A stretch of 25,630 nucleotides of DNA, from positions 1 through 25,630 of the IMG/VR virus record IMGVR_UViG_3300025917_000057. One strand, given 5' to 3'. Positions 1-5,459 of the stretch are shown here, piece after piece. The notes beneath the pieces were generated by a model. It worked only from the letters and a program-made list of their open reading frames with translations. It did not search any database and was not told the DNA's origin. Origin of the DNA: a virus. The first letter of the stretch is position 1, and each line of letters begins with the position of its first letter. The position numbers were made by a program, and so were the translations under genes.

Positions 1-324
1 GATTTCGACCACGAGATGGCCCGGCCAGCCGCGGACGTGGGGCTGGCGGTTCTCGTGGTCGATCACGATGATCCAGGCGCCGCAGGCCTGGTAGCCCTCG
101 ACGCCGCCCGGCTGGCCCGCCGTGATCCAGTCGACGGCGGCCTTGTTGTAGATCTCCACCGCGACCGAGAGCGGCGCGGCGGCGATCCCGAAGTGGCGGC
201 AGACTTCGCAGCCGACCGCGGCAGCCAGCAGGCACCGGCCCCGCGCCTCGGGCTTGGAATGCAGCGCGATGATCGGCGGGGCGATCTCCACCAGCATGTC
301 GAGGATCTCAGCCTCGGAGTTCAT
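1..324 (-). CDS. Conserved-looking phage protein, 3' end outside window
   Basis: The gene starts with ATG at 324 and stays open to base 1, so 108 residues are visible and the C-terminus is missing. The start overlaps the stop of the gene before it by ATGA, the rule in this operon. Visible features are Cys31, the cluster C39-E-V-C42-R-H44-F-G-I, a hydrophobic LSVAVEIYN strand (52-60), AWIIVID (83-89) and WPGHLV (100-105). The spacing of an early Cys and a late GHLV His loosely recalls papain/transglutaminase-like folds, but that is a guess from pattern only. It is the last visible gene of the unit driven by the promoter at 2213-2240. Function unknown. Confidence 0.75.
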   Translation of the reverse strand, partial: MNSEAEILDMLVEIAPPIIALHSKPEARGRCLLAAAVGCEVCRHFGIAAAPLSVAVEIYNKAAVDWITAGQPGGVEGYQACGAWIIVIDHENRQPHVRGWPGHLVVEI

Positions 325-635
325 CCGACGCCCTCGCCGCCCGTGCAGTCGGGGCAGTAGCTCGCGGCCTTGTAGCGATGCTCCCCGTGCGGGAACCCGG
401 CCGTCTCGATGGTGACCAGGCCGCAGATCTGACAGCAGCCCGGCTGGCCGACGGGCGTGACCTGGAGCACGTCGACCGTCATCGCGGCGGCGTGTTCCTG
501 CTCGAACCACTCGTCCATCGTGAGCCCATCGCGGCCCGGCGGAGCCTGCAGCGCACTCACCGGCACCAGCATCCGCACCGTGTACTCCATCCAGCGGTAC
601 TCGCCCGATTCCAGGTCCTCGTTGTGGAGACTCAT
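321..635 (-). CDS. Small protein with C-terminal zinc ribbon
   Basis: 104 residues, ATG start overlapping the preceding stop (ATGA at 632-635) and stop overlapping the next start. The first 60 residues form a mixed region with MDEWFEQEH (40-48). The C-terminal part carries C67-C68-Q-I-C71 and C94-P-D-C97, a CxxC/CxxC pair about 22 residues apart, as in zinc ribbons. I do not recognise the family. A small metal-stabilised protein, possibly nucleic-acid or protein binding, is the most that can be inferred. Expression is probably by translational coupling from the promoter at 2213-2240. Confidence 0.75.
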   Translation of the reverse strand: MSLHNEDLESGEYRWMEYTVRMLVPVSALQAPPGRDGLTMDEWFEQEHAAAMTVDVLQVTPVGQPGCCQICGLVTIETAGFPHGEHRYKAASYCPDCTGGEGVG

Positions 636-940
636 GGCACGGGCTCCGGGGCTGGCGGAAGCTCAGCGGATTCACTCGGCTTGAGTTGCTGGCCGCGGCC
701 CGAGAGGTAGCCCTTGCGATAGGCCGCCGTCATCCAGGACTCCTGCACCCGGCGCCGCTTCGCGGCCTTGTCGGCCCGGCCCGCGCGCCGTCCCGCCGCG
801 TAGTCGATCGCCGCGGGGCAGACCGGCTCCGGCGCCTCGGAGATGAAGGCCCGGCCACAGCTACAGGCGTAGGCCACGGCGACGCCCCCGTAGGGGCTCG
901 GGCGGGCCTGGCCCCGCACGCTCAGGACGTGGTCGATCAT
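632..940 (-). CDS. Small basic protein with CxCG motif
   Basis: 102 residues starting at ATG 940 within an ATGA overlap. The protein has a C26-S-C28-G turn and Cys41, a strongly basic helical stretch (GRRAGRADKAAKRRRV, 50-65) and a Pro/Glu-rich tail ending PPAPEPVP. The CxCG turn recurs in several other small proteins of this window (3403-3588, 9514-9786, 9783-10091). The basic stretch suggests nucleic-acid contact, which is inference only. Family not recognised. Confidence 0.72.
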   Translation of the reverse strand: MIDHVLSVRGQARPSPYGGVAVAYACSCGRAFISEAPEPVCPAAIDYAAGRRAGRADKAAKRRRVQESWMTAAYRKGYLSGRGQQLKPSESAELPPAPEPVP

Positions 941-1104
941 GGCGCGGCCCCATCCAGATGGTCGGCGTCGTGCACGGTGAAGTGGCGCGGGTCCGAGCAG
1001 TTGTCACGCTCGCAGACCGCACCCCCGCACTCGCAGTATTGGCACTCGCCATCGACCACCGAGTTTTGCGCGTGGCAGACGTTGCAATACCAGATGCCAG
1101 TCAT
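937..1104 (-). CDS. 55-residue cysteine-rich zinc-ribbon protein
   Basis: The ATG at 1104 was chosen because it overlaps the stop of the gene before it (ATGA) and is followed at once by the first zinc knuckle; the frame is open further upstream but those codons lie inside the neighbour. Ligand candidates are C7-N-V-C10, C21-Q-Y-C24, C26, C31, C36, H41 and H45, enough for two metal sites in 55 residues. The CxxC-x10-CxxC start resembles RanBP2-type or rubredoxin-like knuckles. Function unknown. Confidence 0.75.
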   Translation of the reverse strand: MTGIWYCNVCHAQNSVVDGECQYCECGGAVCERDNCSDPRHFTVHDADHLDGAAP

Positions 1105-1232
1105 CGCTTGGCCTCCTCCTGGGCGGCGCACTCGTCGCAGATCATGCGCAGCCGCCCGTGCCACTCACGGGGCTTCATCGGGCGCTTCGCGCTCTCGACG
1201 CGGTTGCAGCAGTAGCAGCGCTCCTACTTCAT
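1101..1232 (-). pseudogene. Zinc-ribbon mini-gene interrupted by an early amber codon
   Basis: Reading from the ATG at 1232, which overlaps the stop at 1229-1231 in the usual ATGA way, the frame is Met-Lys-TAG-Glu-Arg-Cys-Tyr-Cys-Cys, then open to a TGA at 1101-1103 that overlaps the next start. With the amber at 1224-1226 read through it would be 43 residues with C6xxC9 and C32xxC35, a typical small zinc ribbon. The nearest in-frame ATG after the stop (codon 19) would lose the first CxxC. The intact overlaps at both ends argue that this was, or still is, a gene. It may be a nonsense allele, a sequence error or a suppressed codon. Confidence 0.6.
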
Positions 1233-1684
1233 CGGTTCCAGTGGAAGTCGACCGGCGCGGGCTCCAGGGCGCCGAGCTTCGCGTAGTCCTCGATCGTCGC
1301 GGGGGTCCGGAGCGGGATCGCATCGTAGGTCGCGTGGCTCATGTACCGTCCCTCGCGCGAGCCGTCCCGCCGCTTGAAGAGCACGTGGACACGGCCATCT
1401 CGACCACCGAGCGCCGAGCAGCGGACCGCCGCCCCGCTGGCCAGCAGGGCGGCTTCCCGCTCGCGCTCCGCCTTGTAGCTGGCCGACGCCGCCTCGCAGG
1501 TCGGATGGTACTTGGCCACGTTCGCGGGCTTCCGGCTGCCGTAGGGCACGACCTTTCGACAGTCCGGGCAAAGGGCCGCGGCGGGGCAGTAATTCCAGGG
1601 GCAGCGCACCCGGCGCACGCCCGTGTAGTTGGGGCAGTTGTCGCAGCAGAGGCGCCCGGTCAGCGCGTCGATCGAGTAGCCCAT
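1229..1684 (-). CDS. Zinc-binding phage protein, 151 residues
   Basis: Start at ATG 1684, two bases after the stop of the gene upstream; the longer open frame to 1867 lies inside that neighbour. The N-terminal half is a Cys/His-rich domain: C13, C14, C17, C28, C33, C39, C42, H60 and C63. A charged helix follows (SYKAEREREAALLASG, 69-84), then a strand-rich C-terminal part (VHVLFKRRDGS onward). The opening MGYSIDALTGRL-CC and the late YHPTCEAAS resemble a recurrent family of uncharacterised phage zinc proteins, recalled from memory. Function unknown. Confidence 0.8.
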   Translation of the reverse strand: MGYSIDALTGRLCCDNCPNYTGVRRVRCPWNYCPAAALCPDCRKVVPYGSRKPANVAKYHPTCEAASASYKAEREREAALLASGAAVRCSALGGRDGRVHVLFKRRDGSREGRYMSHATYDAIPLRTPATIEDYAKLGALEPAPVDFHWNR

Positions 1685-1686
1685 GG

Positions 1687-2010
1687 TCAGCCTCCGTAGT
1701 GTCGCGCGATGCCCACGGGGGTCACGCCGAGCGCCGCGCTCACGCGCTCCACCGCGGGGGTTCCCTCGTAGCCGCCGATGTGCCAGGACGTCGTGGTCTC
1801 GACCGGCGGGCCCATCTTGTAGTCGTAGACCGTGGCCAGCGTGCCGTCCGCAAACTCGATCACCCACTCGGCCTCCACCTTGTCGCCGTAGCGGAAGGTC
1901 GGCTCGCCGAAGGCCGCGATCAGGCGCGCGTAGGGCATCGGAGGCAGGAACCCCCGGAGGCTCGTGCCGTGCCGGGAGGCCTCGTCACTCGTCAGGGTCC
2001 GGTAGGTCAT
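1687..2010 (-). CDS. Conserved phage protein with WHIGG motif, 107 residues
   Basis: ATG at 2010 is preceded by GGGAGG, a good ribosome site; the reading frame continues upstream but overlaps the 56-residue gene. The core runs LIAAFGEPTFRYGDKV (30-45), then AEWVIEFADGTLATVYDYKMG (47-67) and TSWHIGG (74-80). This order of strand, DGT turn, YDYK and WHIGG is a pattern I associate with widespread phage proteins of unknown function. A small alpha/beta fold is likely. No catalytic residues are evident. Confidence 0.82.
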   Translation of the reverse strand: MTYRTLTSDEASRHGTSLRGFLPPMPYARLIAAFGEPTFRYGDKVEAEWVIEFADGTLATVYDYKMGPPVETTTSWHIGGYEGTPAVERVSAALGVTPVGIARHYGG

Positions 2011-2021
2011 GGCGCCCTCCC

Positions 2022-2192
2022 TCACAGGTAGTTCCCGATCCGGTGCCCCGCGGAGTCCACGAGGTCCTCGGTCGGCTTCCCCGCTGTTGCGACCGCTGCT
2101 GCCACCACCGCCGCCTCCAGGGCCGTGAAGTCCGGGTCCGGGAGGGCCTCGGCCACCACCACGCCGTCGCGCACCGCGTATCGGGTTTTCAT
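2022..2192 (-). CDS. 56-residue protein, first gene behind promoter at 2213
   Basis: ATG at 2192 lies 20 bases after the -10 box of the 2213-2240 promoter and behind GGAAGGAG, the standard short leader of this window. The frame ends with TGA at 2022-2024. The protein has a short N-terminal strand (TRYAVRDGVVVAEAL), an Ala/Val-rich helix (TALEAAVVAAAVATAG, 23-38) and a polar C-terminus. No family is recognised. Its leader position suggests it is well expressed. Confidence 0.7.
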   Translation of the reverse strand: MKTRYAVRDGVVVAEALPDPDFTALEAAVVAAAVATAGKPTEDLVDSAGHRIGNYL

Positions 2193-2212
2193 CGCTCGCT
2201 CCTTCCACCCTC

Positions 2213-2240
2213 AGTGTAGCACAGTCTATGTCCAGGTCAA
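2213..2240 (-). promoter_or_regulatory. Repeated promoter element, copy 1
   Basis: On the minus strand: -35 TTGACC (2240-2235), 16-bp spacer, extended -10 TGC plus TACACT (2218-2213). The spacer carries GGACATAGAC. GAC triplets recur at 6-bp steps. The leader to the ATG at 2192 is 20 bases with GGGTGGAAGGAG. The TGA inside the -35 box is the stop codon of the 19-residue frame at 2237-2296. Drives the unit running to base 1. Confidence 0.8.
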
Positions 2241-2296
2241 CTCAGTGGCTTGTCCAGGGCACGCGCCCGGGCGCCGACGTCGTAGGCGTAGCTCAT
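2237..2296 (-). CDS. Possible 19-residue peptide ending in the promoter -35 box
   Basis: ATG at 2296 overlaps the stop of the 93-residue gene (ATGA) and opens a frame MSYAYDVGARARALDKPLS with its TGA at 2237-2239, inside the TTGACC box of promoter copy 1. The frame is too short to judge by composition. It may be a real coupled peptide, the remnant of a longer gene cut off when the promoter cassette arrived, or chance. Confidence 0.35.
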   Translation of the reverse strand: MSYAYDVGARARALDKPLS

Positions 2297-2574
2297 CCCA
2301 CGATCAGGCCAGCGTCCATGGCCCCCTCCAGGATCGGCAGCACGTAGCGGGGCTCGACCAGCCGGGCCCCGAGGCCGAAGGGCTGGTAGCCCTCGCCGGA
2401 GACATGCTCCTCGATCCAGGCGTAGCCCGCGTCGGTCATGCCGCGCAGGATGGCGAGGCTGCCGTGGTGCTCCACGATGATGTCGGGCCGGGCGGGGTCG
2501 GCCCCCGCGGCCTCGGCCATCGCGGCGTCGATGCGGCGCTCCTCGTCGTGGTCGGCCTGCATGCTGTAGGTCAT
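2293..2574 (-). CDS. Acidic 93-residue protein, unknown
   Basis: The ATG at 2574 overlaps the previous stop (ATGA at 2571-2574), which decides the start over the longer open frame. The protein is acidic (HDEERRIDAAMAEAAGADPA, 9-28), followed by IIVEHHGSLAILRGM, AGYAWIEEHV and the C-terminal VEPRYVLPILEGAMDAGLIVG. The alternation of predicted helix and strand suggests a compact globular domain. No motif I recognise. It belongs to the six-gene unit driven from 3379-3406. Confidence 0.75.
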   Translation of the reverse strand: MTYSMQADHDEERRIDAAMAEAAGADPARPDIIVEHHGSLAILRGMTDAGYAWIEEHVSGEGYQPFGLGARLVEPRYVLPILEGAMDAGLIVG

Positions 2575-2759
2575 GTGACCCTCCCGCTGTTGAAGACTCC
2601 GTACCGCCGGTTCGCGACGTTGCTGCGCCGCAGTCCGCGCCGTCGCAGGCGCCGCTCGACTGCCGCGAGCGCGGCCCACCCGCGCACCACCGTGGTCCGC
2701 CAGAGCGAAGAGCCGTGCTCCAGGTAGGTCACGCTGAAGAGCGCTGGCTTGGCCATCAT
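2571..2759 (-). CDS. Small arginine-rich protein, 62 residues
   Basis: Start ATG at 2759 overlaps the stop of the preceding gene (ATGA at 2756-2759); a second Met follows directly. The N-terminal half (FSVTYLEHGSSLWRTTVVRG, 8-27) looks like two strands; the middle is highly basic (AAVERRLRRRGLRRSNVANRR, 32-52), suggesting nucleic-acid or polyanion contact. Family unknown. It is kept because of the strict coupling at both ends. Confidence 0.7.
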   Translation of the reverse strand: MMAKPALFSVTYLEHGSSLWRTTVVRGWAALAAVERRLRRRGLRRSNVANRRYGVFNSGRVT

Positions 2760-2980
2760 GCGGGCTCCTTCGAGTAGAGATGATTGAAGTCGCCGAAGCG
2801 GCTCGACATCTGGTTGAACCGCTTCACGAGCGCGGCGGCGTCCTTGAAGGTCAGCCGGTGCGCCTCGTCGCGCCCTGGCATCCAGCGGGACCCGCCGTGG
2901 AGATGTGGGCCCGCGTACCAGAACACCTCAGTGCGCTGCGCGAGGACGATGCGCTTCTGGATCACGTAGGTCTTCTTCAC
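2756..2980 (-). CDS. 74-residue protein, unknown
   Basis: ATG at 2980 with ATGA overlaps on both sides. Sequence order: MKKTYVIQKRIVL strand, FWYAGPHLHGGSRWMPGRDEAHRL loop, then helix FKDAAALVKRFNQMSSRFG. The layout of a short YVI strand, an aromatic Gly loop and a helix with DAAAL is common among small phage proteins that describe themselves only as hypothetical. Cytoplasmic. No function can be assigned. Confidence 0.75.
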   Translation of the reverse strand: MKKTYVIQKRIVLAQRTEVFWYAGPHLHGGSRWMPGRDEAHRLTFKDAAALVKRFNQMSSRFGDFNHLYSKEPA

Positions 2981-3210
2981 CGGACCCTCCGCGCCAGCGG
3001 GACCCCGGCCTTGTAGTAGGCCCGGTTCCGATCGCTGTTGTAGCCCGTCTTGCCGTAGATCCGGCCCTCGTACTCCAGACCCGCGGGCAGCCGCTTGAAG
3101 CTGCCGTAGGGGTCGTCGGGGTCGATGTCGACCACCAGGAAGTGATCGCCGTCGCAGGTATGGGGCTCGACCAGGAACGCATCCGCAATCGGCTTGGCGG
3201 GGGCCTTCAT
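2977..3210 (-). CDS. 77-residue protein, unknown
   Basis: ATG at 3210 was chosen by the ATGA overlap with the zinc-ribbon gene upstream and a nearby GGAAG. Features are HTCDGDHFLVVDIDPDDPYGSFK (17-39) and GLEYEGRIYGKTGYNSDRNRAYYKAG (44-69). The DIDPDDPYG stretch is acidic and could bind a metal ion, but no fold is recognised. The aromatic C-terminal half suggests a beta-rich domain. Confidence 0.75.
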   Translation of the reverse strand: MKAPAKPIADAFLVEPHTCDGDHFLVVDIDPDDPYGSFKRLPAGLEYEGRIYGKTGYNSDRNRAYYKAGVPLARRVR

Positions 3211-3359
3211 GTCTTCCTCCCGAAGTTCTTGGCCGCGCCCTTGAGGCAACGCGGGCACGTGATTTCCGAGGGGTTGATCGAGAACCGCAGCGCGCCGGTC
3301 GCCCCGCAGGGCGCCTTGCCGGGAGCCGAGAACCAGTGGACCTTCTTGGGGCCGCTCAT
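3207..3359 (-). CDS. 50-residue zinc-ribbon protein, lead gene
   Basis: ATG at 3359 stands 19 bases after the -10 box of promoter copy 2 with a GGAGGA site; an in-frame ATG further upstream would start inside the promoter and is not used. The protein has H8-W-F, C18, and C35-P-R-C38, the order KVHWF...CG...CPRC that I recall from many small phage zinc proteins. The basic tail (GAAKNFGRKT) may contact nucleic acid. Function unknown. Confidence 0.8.
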   Translation of the reverse strand: MSGPKKVHWFSAPGKAPCGATGALRFSINPSEITCPRCLKGAAKNFGRKT

Positions 3360-3378
3360 CGCTCTGTCCTCCATCCCA

Positions 3379-3406
3379 AGTCTAGCACAGTCCATGTCCA
3401 GGTCAA
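3379..3406 (-). promoter_or_regulatory. Repeated promoter element, copy 2
   Basis: Minus strand: -35 TTGACC (3406-3401), 16-bp spacer containing GGACATGGAC, extended -10 TGC plus TAGACT (3384-3379). The leader to the ATG at 3359 is 19 bases. The TGA in the -35 box is the stop codon of the 3403-3588 gene. Drives the unit 3359 to 2237. Confidence 0.8.
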
Positions 3407-3588
3407 GCCGCCCGGGGCAGGTTCCCGATGGCGTAGCGGTGGTCGCCCGCGGGCGCGCACGCCGTGTGGTCGGCGTGGGCCTCGTTGGCCAGGATCAGGG
3501 TCCGGTAGACGCCCGACCAGCCGCAGGCGCACACGATGACCCGGACGGGCTCGGTGGCATCGGACCGGCGGAGGCCCCGGGTCGCCAT
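3403..3588 (-). CDS. 61-residue CxCGW zinc-finger-like protein
   Basis: ATG at 3588, four bases after the previous stop. It carries V-C20-A-C22-G-W, then H38-A-D-H41 and C44, a CxCG ... HxxH pattern like a minimal zinc finger; a similar one is seen at 9783-10091. Its stop codon TGA (3403-3405) lies inside the -35 box of promoter copy 2, so the end of the protein is set by the promoter element. Function unknown; zinc binding is inferred from the ligand spacing. Confidence 0.75.
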   Translation of the reverse strand: MATRGLRRSDATEPVRVIVCACGWSGVYRTLILANEAHADHTACAPAGDHRYAIGNLPRAA

Positions 3589-3592
3589 GGTG

Positions 3593-3820
3593 TCAGCCCA
3601 CCTTCACCGCGTGCCGCTTGATCTCGGCCACGTAGGTGTCGCCGTACTCGCCGTCCGGCACGAACGGGCTCGTCACGAAGCAGAACCAGCGCGCGTAGGG
3701 CTTGTCGTCGTCGGCGCTGTACTTCTTGAGCACCTTCCAGGTCCAGGTGCCGTCGGCCGACTTCCAGGTCTCGTAGGGGTTGTCGGGCTTCCGAGTCTTG
3801 CCGCAGAGGTTCTTGGCCAT
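3593..3820 (-). CDS. Conserved phage protein, 75 residues
   Basis: ATG at 3820, 29 bases after the -10 box of promoter copy 3. The protein reads AKNLCGKTRKPDNPYETWKS (2-21) then GTWTWKVLKKY (24-34), PYARWFCFVTSPF (41-53) and GEYGDTYVAEIK (57-68). I recall this NPYE-W-S-DG-WTWKVLKKY ... GDTYV pattern from many phages of unrelated hosts, always without a function. Likely a small beta-rich cytoplasmic protein. Leader hairpin: GGAGG pairs with CCTCC just before the start. Confidence 0.82.
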   Translation of the reverse strand: MAKNLCGKTRKPDNPYETWKSADGTWTWKVLKKYSADDDKPYARWFCFVTSPFVPDGEYGDTYVAEIKRHAVKVG

Positions 3821-3849
3821 ATCCAGGAGGCCTCCCTACCTCCACCCTC

Positions 3850-3877
3850 AGTGTAGCACAGTCTATGTCCAAGTCAA
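3850..3877 (-). promoter_or_regulatory. Repeated promoter element, copy 3
   Basis: Minus strand: -35 TTGACT (3877-3872), 16-bp spacer containing GGACATAGAC, extended -10 TGC plus TACACT (3855-3850). The leader is 29 bases and can fold GGAGG (3841-3837) onto CCTCC (3832-3828). Unlike other copies the DNA upstream is a non-coding gap, not a gene. Drives 3820 to 3403. Confidence 0.78.
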
Positions 3878-4014
3878 GGAGGGGCGGGAACGACCCGCGC
3901 CGCGGTGATCCGGGACCCCCGGGGTGTCGCCTCGGGAACCACCCGAAGTCGTCACCTGGGAGCCTCCGGCGCGCCGACACGTCCCGAGATGGTGAGTCCC
4001 GGTGTCGGCCCTCC
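3878..4014. other. 137-bp non-coding gap with hairpins
   Basis: No convincing gene lies between the stop at 4015 and promoter copy 3. The plus strand holds an 8-bp inverted repeat GCCGACAC ... GTGTCGGC (about 3975-4011) and a shorter TCGGG/CCCGA stem (about 3931-3946). They may terminate the single-gene transcript of 4015-4209 or form a small structured RNA. No T-run follows the stems. Confidence 0.5.
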
Positions 4015-4209
4015 TCAGATCAGGCCCAGCCGCAGGAGCCAACTGGGCTTGCCGTGCGGGCACCGCCCGTCGGGCTCGACCCGGCAACCGTCGGTGGCCT
4101 TGGCCACGCCGTCCTCCATCCACTTCGCCAGGGTCTTCGGGCTGGGTACCTTGGGAGCCCGCGGGGTCTCCGACTCGATCAGCGTCCCGTCCGACCAGGA
4201 GTTCCTCAT
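4015..4209 (-). CDS. 64-residue protein with GCxVEPDGxCPHGxPSWLL motif
   Basis: ATG at 4209, 20 bases after the -10 of promoter copy 4 with GGAAGGAG. The helical N-terminal half (SPKTLAKWMEDGVAKATD, 23-40) is followed by C42, VEPDG, C50-P-H52-G and PSWLLRLGLI at the very end. I recall this C-terminal signature as a frequent ending of short proteins in phages and bacterial genomes. C42/C50/H52 may hold a metal. It is the only gene of its unit, facing the divergent switch region. Confidence 0.82.
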   Translation of the reverse strand: MRNSWSDGTLIESETPRAPKVPSPKTLAKWMEDGVAKATDGCRVEPDGRCPHGKPSWLLRLGLI

Positions 4210-4229
4210 CGCTCTCTCCTTCCACTCTC

Positions 4230-4257
4230 AGTCTAGCACAGTCTAAGTCCAAGTCAA
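4230..4257 (-). promoter_or_regulatory. Repeated promoter element, copy 4
   Basis: Minus strand: -35 TTGACT (4257-4252), 16-bp spacer with GGACTTAGAC, extended -10 TGC plus TAGACT (4235-4230). Leader 20 bases. It forms one half of a divergent pair with copy 5, the two -35 boxes being about 90 bp apart. Confidence 0.8.
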
Positions 4258-4326
4258 GGGCCCCCAGGTGAATTGACGCGCCGCGGTAGCCCAGGAGGCC
4301 CGAGGAGCCGGGCCGCAACCTGCTGA

Positions 4327-4339
4327 TTCGCCAGGCGAA
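4327..4339. promoter_or_regulatory. Inverted repeat in the divergent region, possible operator
   Basis: TTCGCC-A-GGCGAA is a perfect 6+6 bp dyad centred at 4333. It ends 8 bp before the -35 box of promoter copy 5, a typical place for a repressor or activator. It is absent from the other eight copies, so it would act on the central switch only. Functional role is inferred from position. Confidence 0.45.
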
Positions 4340-4347
4340 AATAGCGT

Positions 4348-4375
4348 TTGACACGGACATAGACTGTGCTACCCT
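4348..4375 (+). promoter_or_regulatory. Repeated promoter element, copy 5
   Basis: -35 TTGACA (4348-4353, full consensus), 16-bp spacer with GGACATAGAC, extended -10 TGC plus TACCCT (4370-4375). The 42-base leader contains the hairpin block shared with copy 9. Head of the rightward early region. Confidence 0.8.
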
Positions 4376-4407
4376 TGGGGTGGAGGCGGAGAGAGCCTCC
4401 GGAAAGG
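4374..4407 (+). repeat. 34-nt leader block with hairpin, copy A
   Basis: Identical over 34 bases to 10538-10571. It contains GGAGGC (4382-4387), a 7-base loop GGAGAGA, and GCCTCC (4395-4400), followed by GGAAAGG. In RNA the stem would hide one GGAGG sequence and leave AAAGG as ribosome site about 10 bases before the ATG at 4418. Confidence 0.7.
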
Positions 4408-4417
4408 TGGACCCCCG

Positions 4418-4669
4418 ATGAAACGGCCCCTGAAGACCTGGCGGGATGGGCGGCTGTACGAGTCCCCGGAGGCGGCGGCCCTGGCCGGTGAGGCGGTGAC
4501 GCTCTTCGGTCTGCTCCCGGCCCCGGTGGTGGAGGAGCCCGAGGTGCTGGGCGCGGAGTACGAGGCCTGGCTGGATGCCCTGGAGGCGACGGCCGGTCCC
4601 GCGGCGGCGACCCGGGCGAAGGCGCTCCGGGCGGCGGGCCGGGCCAAGAAGCTCGCGGAGGCTGCCTAG
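4418..4669 (+). CDS. 83-residue Ala/Glu-rich protein, lead rightward gene
   Basis: ATG at 4418 follows promoter copy 5 and its hairpin leader. The protein begins MKRPLKTWRDGRLYESPEAA and continues as an acidic, alanine-rich helical region ending in a basic helix (AAATRAKALRAAGRAKKLAEAA, 62-83). No family recognised. It is one of the few genes here ending in TAG (4667-4669); two codons later a TGA overlaps the next ATG exactly as ATGA. Confidence 0.75.
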   Translation: MKRPLKTWRDGRLYESPEAAALAGEAVTLFGLLPAPVVEEPEVLGAEYEAWLDALEATAGPAAATRAKALRAAGRAKKLAEAA

Positions 4670-4671
4670 CC

Positions 4672-4896
4672 ATGAAGCTCAACAAGTACGAGGTCTACGC
4701 CTCCGTCGCTGGCGGTGCCACGCTCCACGTGACTCTGGTGGCTTCCAGCGAGCGGGCGGTGCGGGCGCGGCTGTTCCCCTGGCTCGCGGCGGCCGGGTTC
4801 GACCGGACCTACGTGCGGGTGCTGAAGACCGCGCGGACCCATCGGACCGAGGGCCTGTTCCGGAAGCTCTACCCGGTGCTGGAGGGCACGTCATGA
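4672..4896 (+). CDS. 74-residue protein, unknown
   Basis: ATG at 4672, two bases after the preceding TAG; the stop overlaps the next start (ATGA at 4893-4896). N-terminal strands (KYEVYASV, ATLHVTLVA) are followed by a helix ERAVRARLFPWLAAAG and a strand YVRVLKTA, then a basic tail, consistent with a small alpha/beta domain. No motif is recognised. Part of the seven-gene unit 4418-6162. Confidence 0.75.
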   Translation: MKLNKYEVYASVAGGATLHVTLVASSERAVRARLFPWLAAAGFDRTYVRVLKTARTHRTEGLFRKLYPVLEGTS

Positions 4897-5090
4897 AGAT
4901 CACGCCGGATCGGAAGTTCGTGGTGGTGACGTTCGACCCCGCGCATCCCGAGTTGAAGGTGCCGGTGGGCAAGGGCGGCACGATCGAGGCCGCGCGGAAG
5001 GTGCTGAAGGGCCTAGCGGCGCGGGCCAACGGCTGGGCCCTGGAGATCCTGGCGGCGCCCGACTGGACGCCGGTCCCGGTGGAGGGCTGA
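4893..5090 (+). CDS. 65-residue protein, unknown
   Basis: ATG at 4893 in an ATGA overlap with the gene upstream. Layout: KFVVVTFDPAHPELKVPVG strand region (8-26), helix TIEAARKVLKGLAARA (30-45), strand WALEILAAP (48-56). The strand-helix-strand order and small size suggest a compact cytoplasmic domain. Nothing catalytic is visible. Function unknown. Confidence 0.72.
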   Translation: MKITPDRKFVVVTFDPAHPELKVPVGKGGTIEAARKVLKGLAARANGWALEILAAPDWTPVPVEG

Positions 5091-5093
5091 GCG

Positions 5094-5315
5094 ATGCTCC
5101 TCTACCCCCGGAAGCCGAAGGGCAAGCCGAGCGAGTTCCCGCCCGTGCGCCGTTGCCACGTCTGCCGCGTCGAGCTTTCGCTGCACCCCGACGCGGGCCA
5201 TCTGGCGCTGTCCTACTGCGGGGACTGCGGCAAGCCGACCTGCGGCGATCATCGGGACGAGACCAGTGCGGCGCGCTGCTCGACGTGCCGGGCCCGCAAG
5301 GGCGAGGAGGACTGA
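5094..5315 (+). CDS. 73-residue double zinc-ribbon protein
   Basis: ATG at 5094, three bases after the previous TGA. Cys/His pairs are C21-H-V-C24, C42-G-D-C45, C50-G-D-H53 and C62-S-T-C65, i.e. four pairs that could bind two metals in a cross-brace arrangement as in small RING or B-box-like folds (inference from spacing only). The ends are basic and highly charged. Likely a protein- or nucleic-acid-binding adaptor; no family assigned. Confidence 0.78.
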   Translation: MLLYPRKPKGKPSEFPPVRRCHVCRVELSLHPDAGHLALSYCGDCGKPTCGDHRDETSAARCSTCRARKGEED

Positions 5316-5318
5316 GCG

Positions 5319-5459
5319 ATGGCGGGCGTGAGCCGCAAGTGTGACGAGTGCGGCCAGATCAAACGCTGCCACCTGCACGTGGTCGGCGAAGCTCGCACGC
5401 TGACTTACGTCTGCAAGCCCTGCGAGCGGAAGCTGGGCTACCGAAAGGCGACGCGATGA
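5319..5459 (+). CDS. 46-residue zinc-ribbon protein
   Basis: ATG at 5319 three bases after the preceding TGA; TGA at 5457-5459 overlaps the next ATG. The protein has C8-D-E-C11, C17-H-L-H20 and C32-K-P-C35 with basic ends. It resembles a single zinc ribbon with an extra CH/H cluster between the knuckles. It follows directly on another zinc-ribbon gene, so the two may be functionally linked or old duplicates. Function unknown. Confidence 0.75.
   Translation: MAGVSRKCDECGQIKRCHLHVVGEARTLTYVCKPCERKLGYRKATR

Noticed and set aside
686-1699. Long plus-strand open frames opposite the left operon and the tail gene
   Set aside because: They are antisense shadows in high-GC DNA, without ribosome sites, and oppose the continuous ATGA-coupled genes or the modular tail gene.
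4273-4278. TTGACG in the divergent region as another -35 box
   Set aside because: No TGTGC/TAnnnT -10 region follows at 16-18 bp; only the box itself matches.
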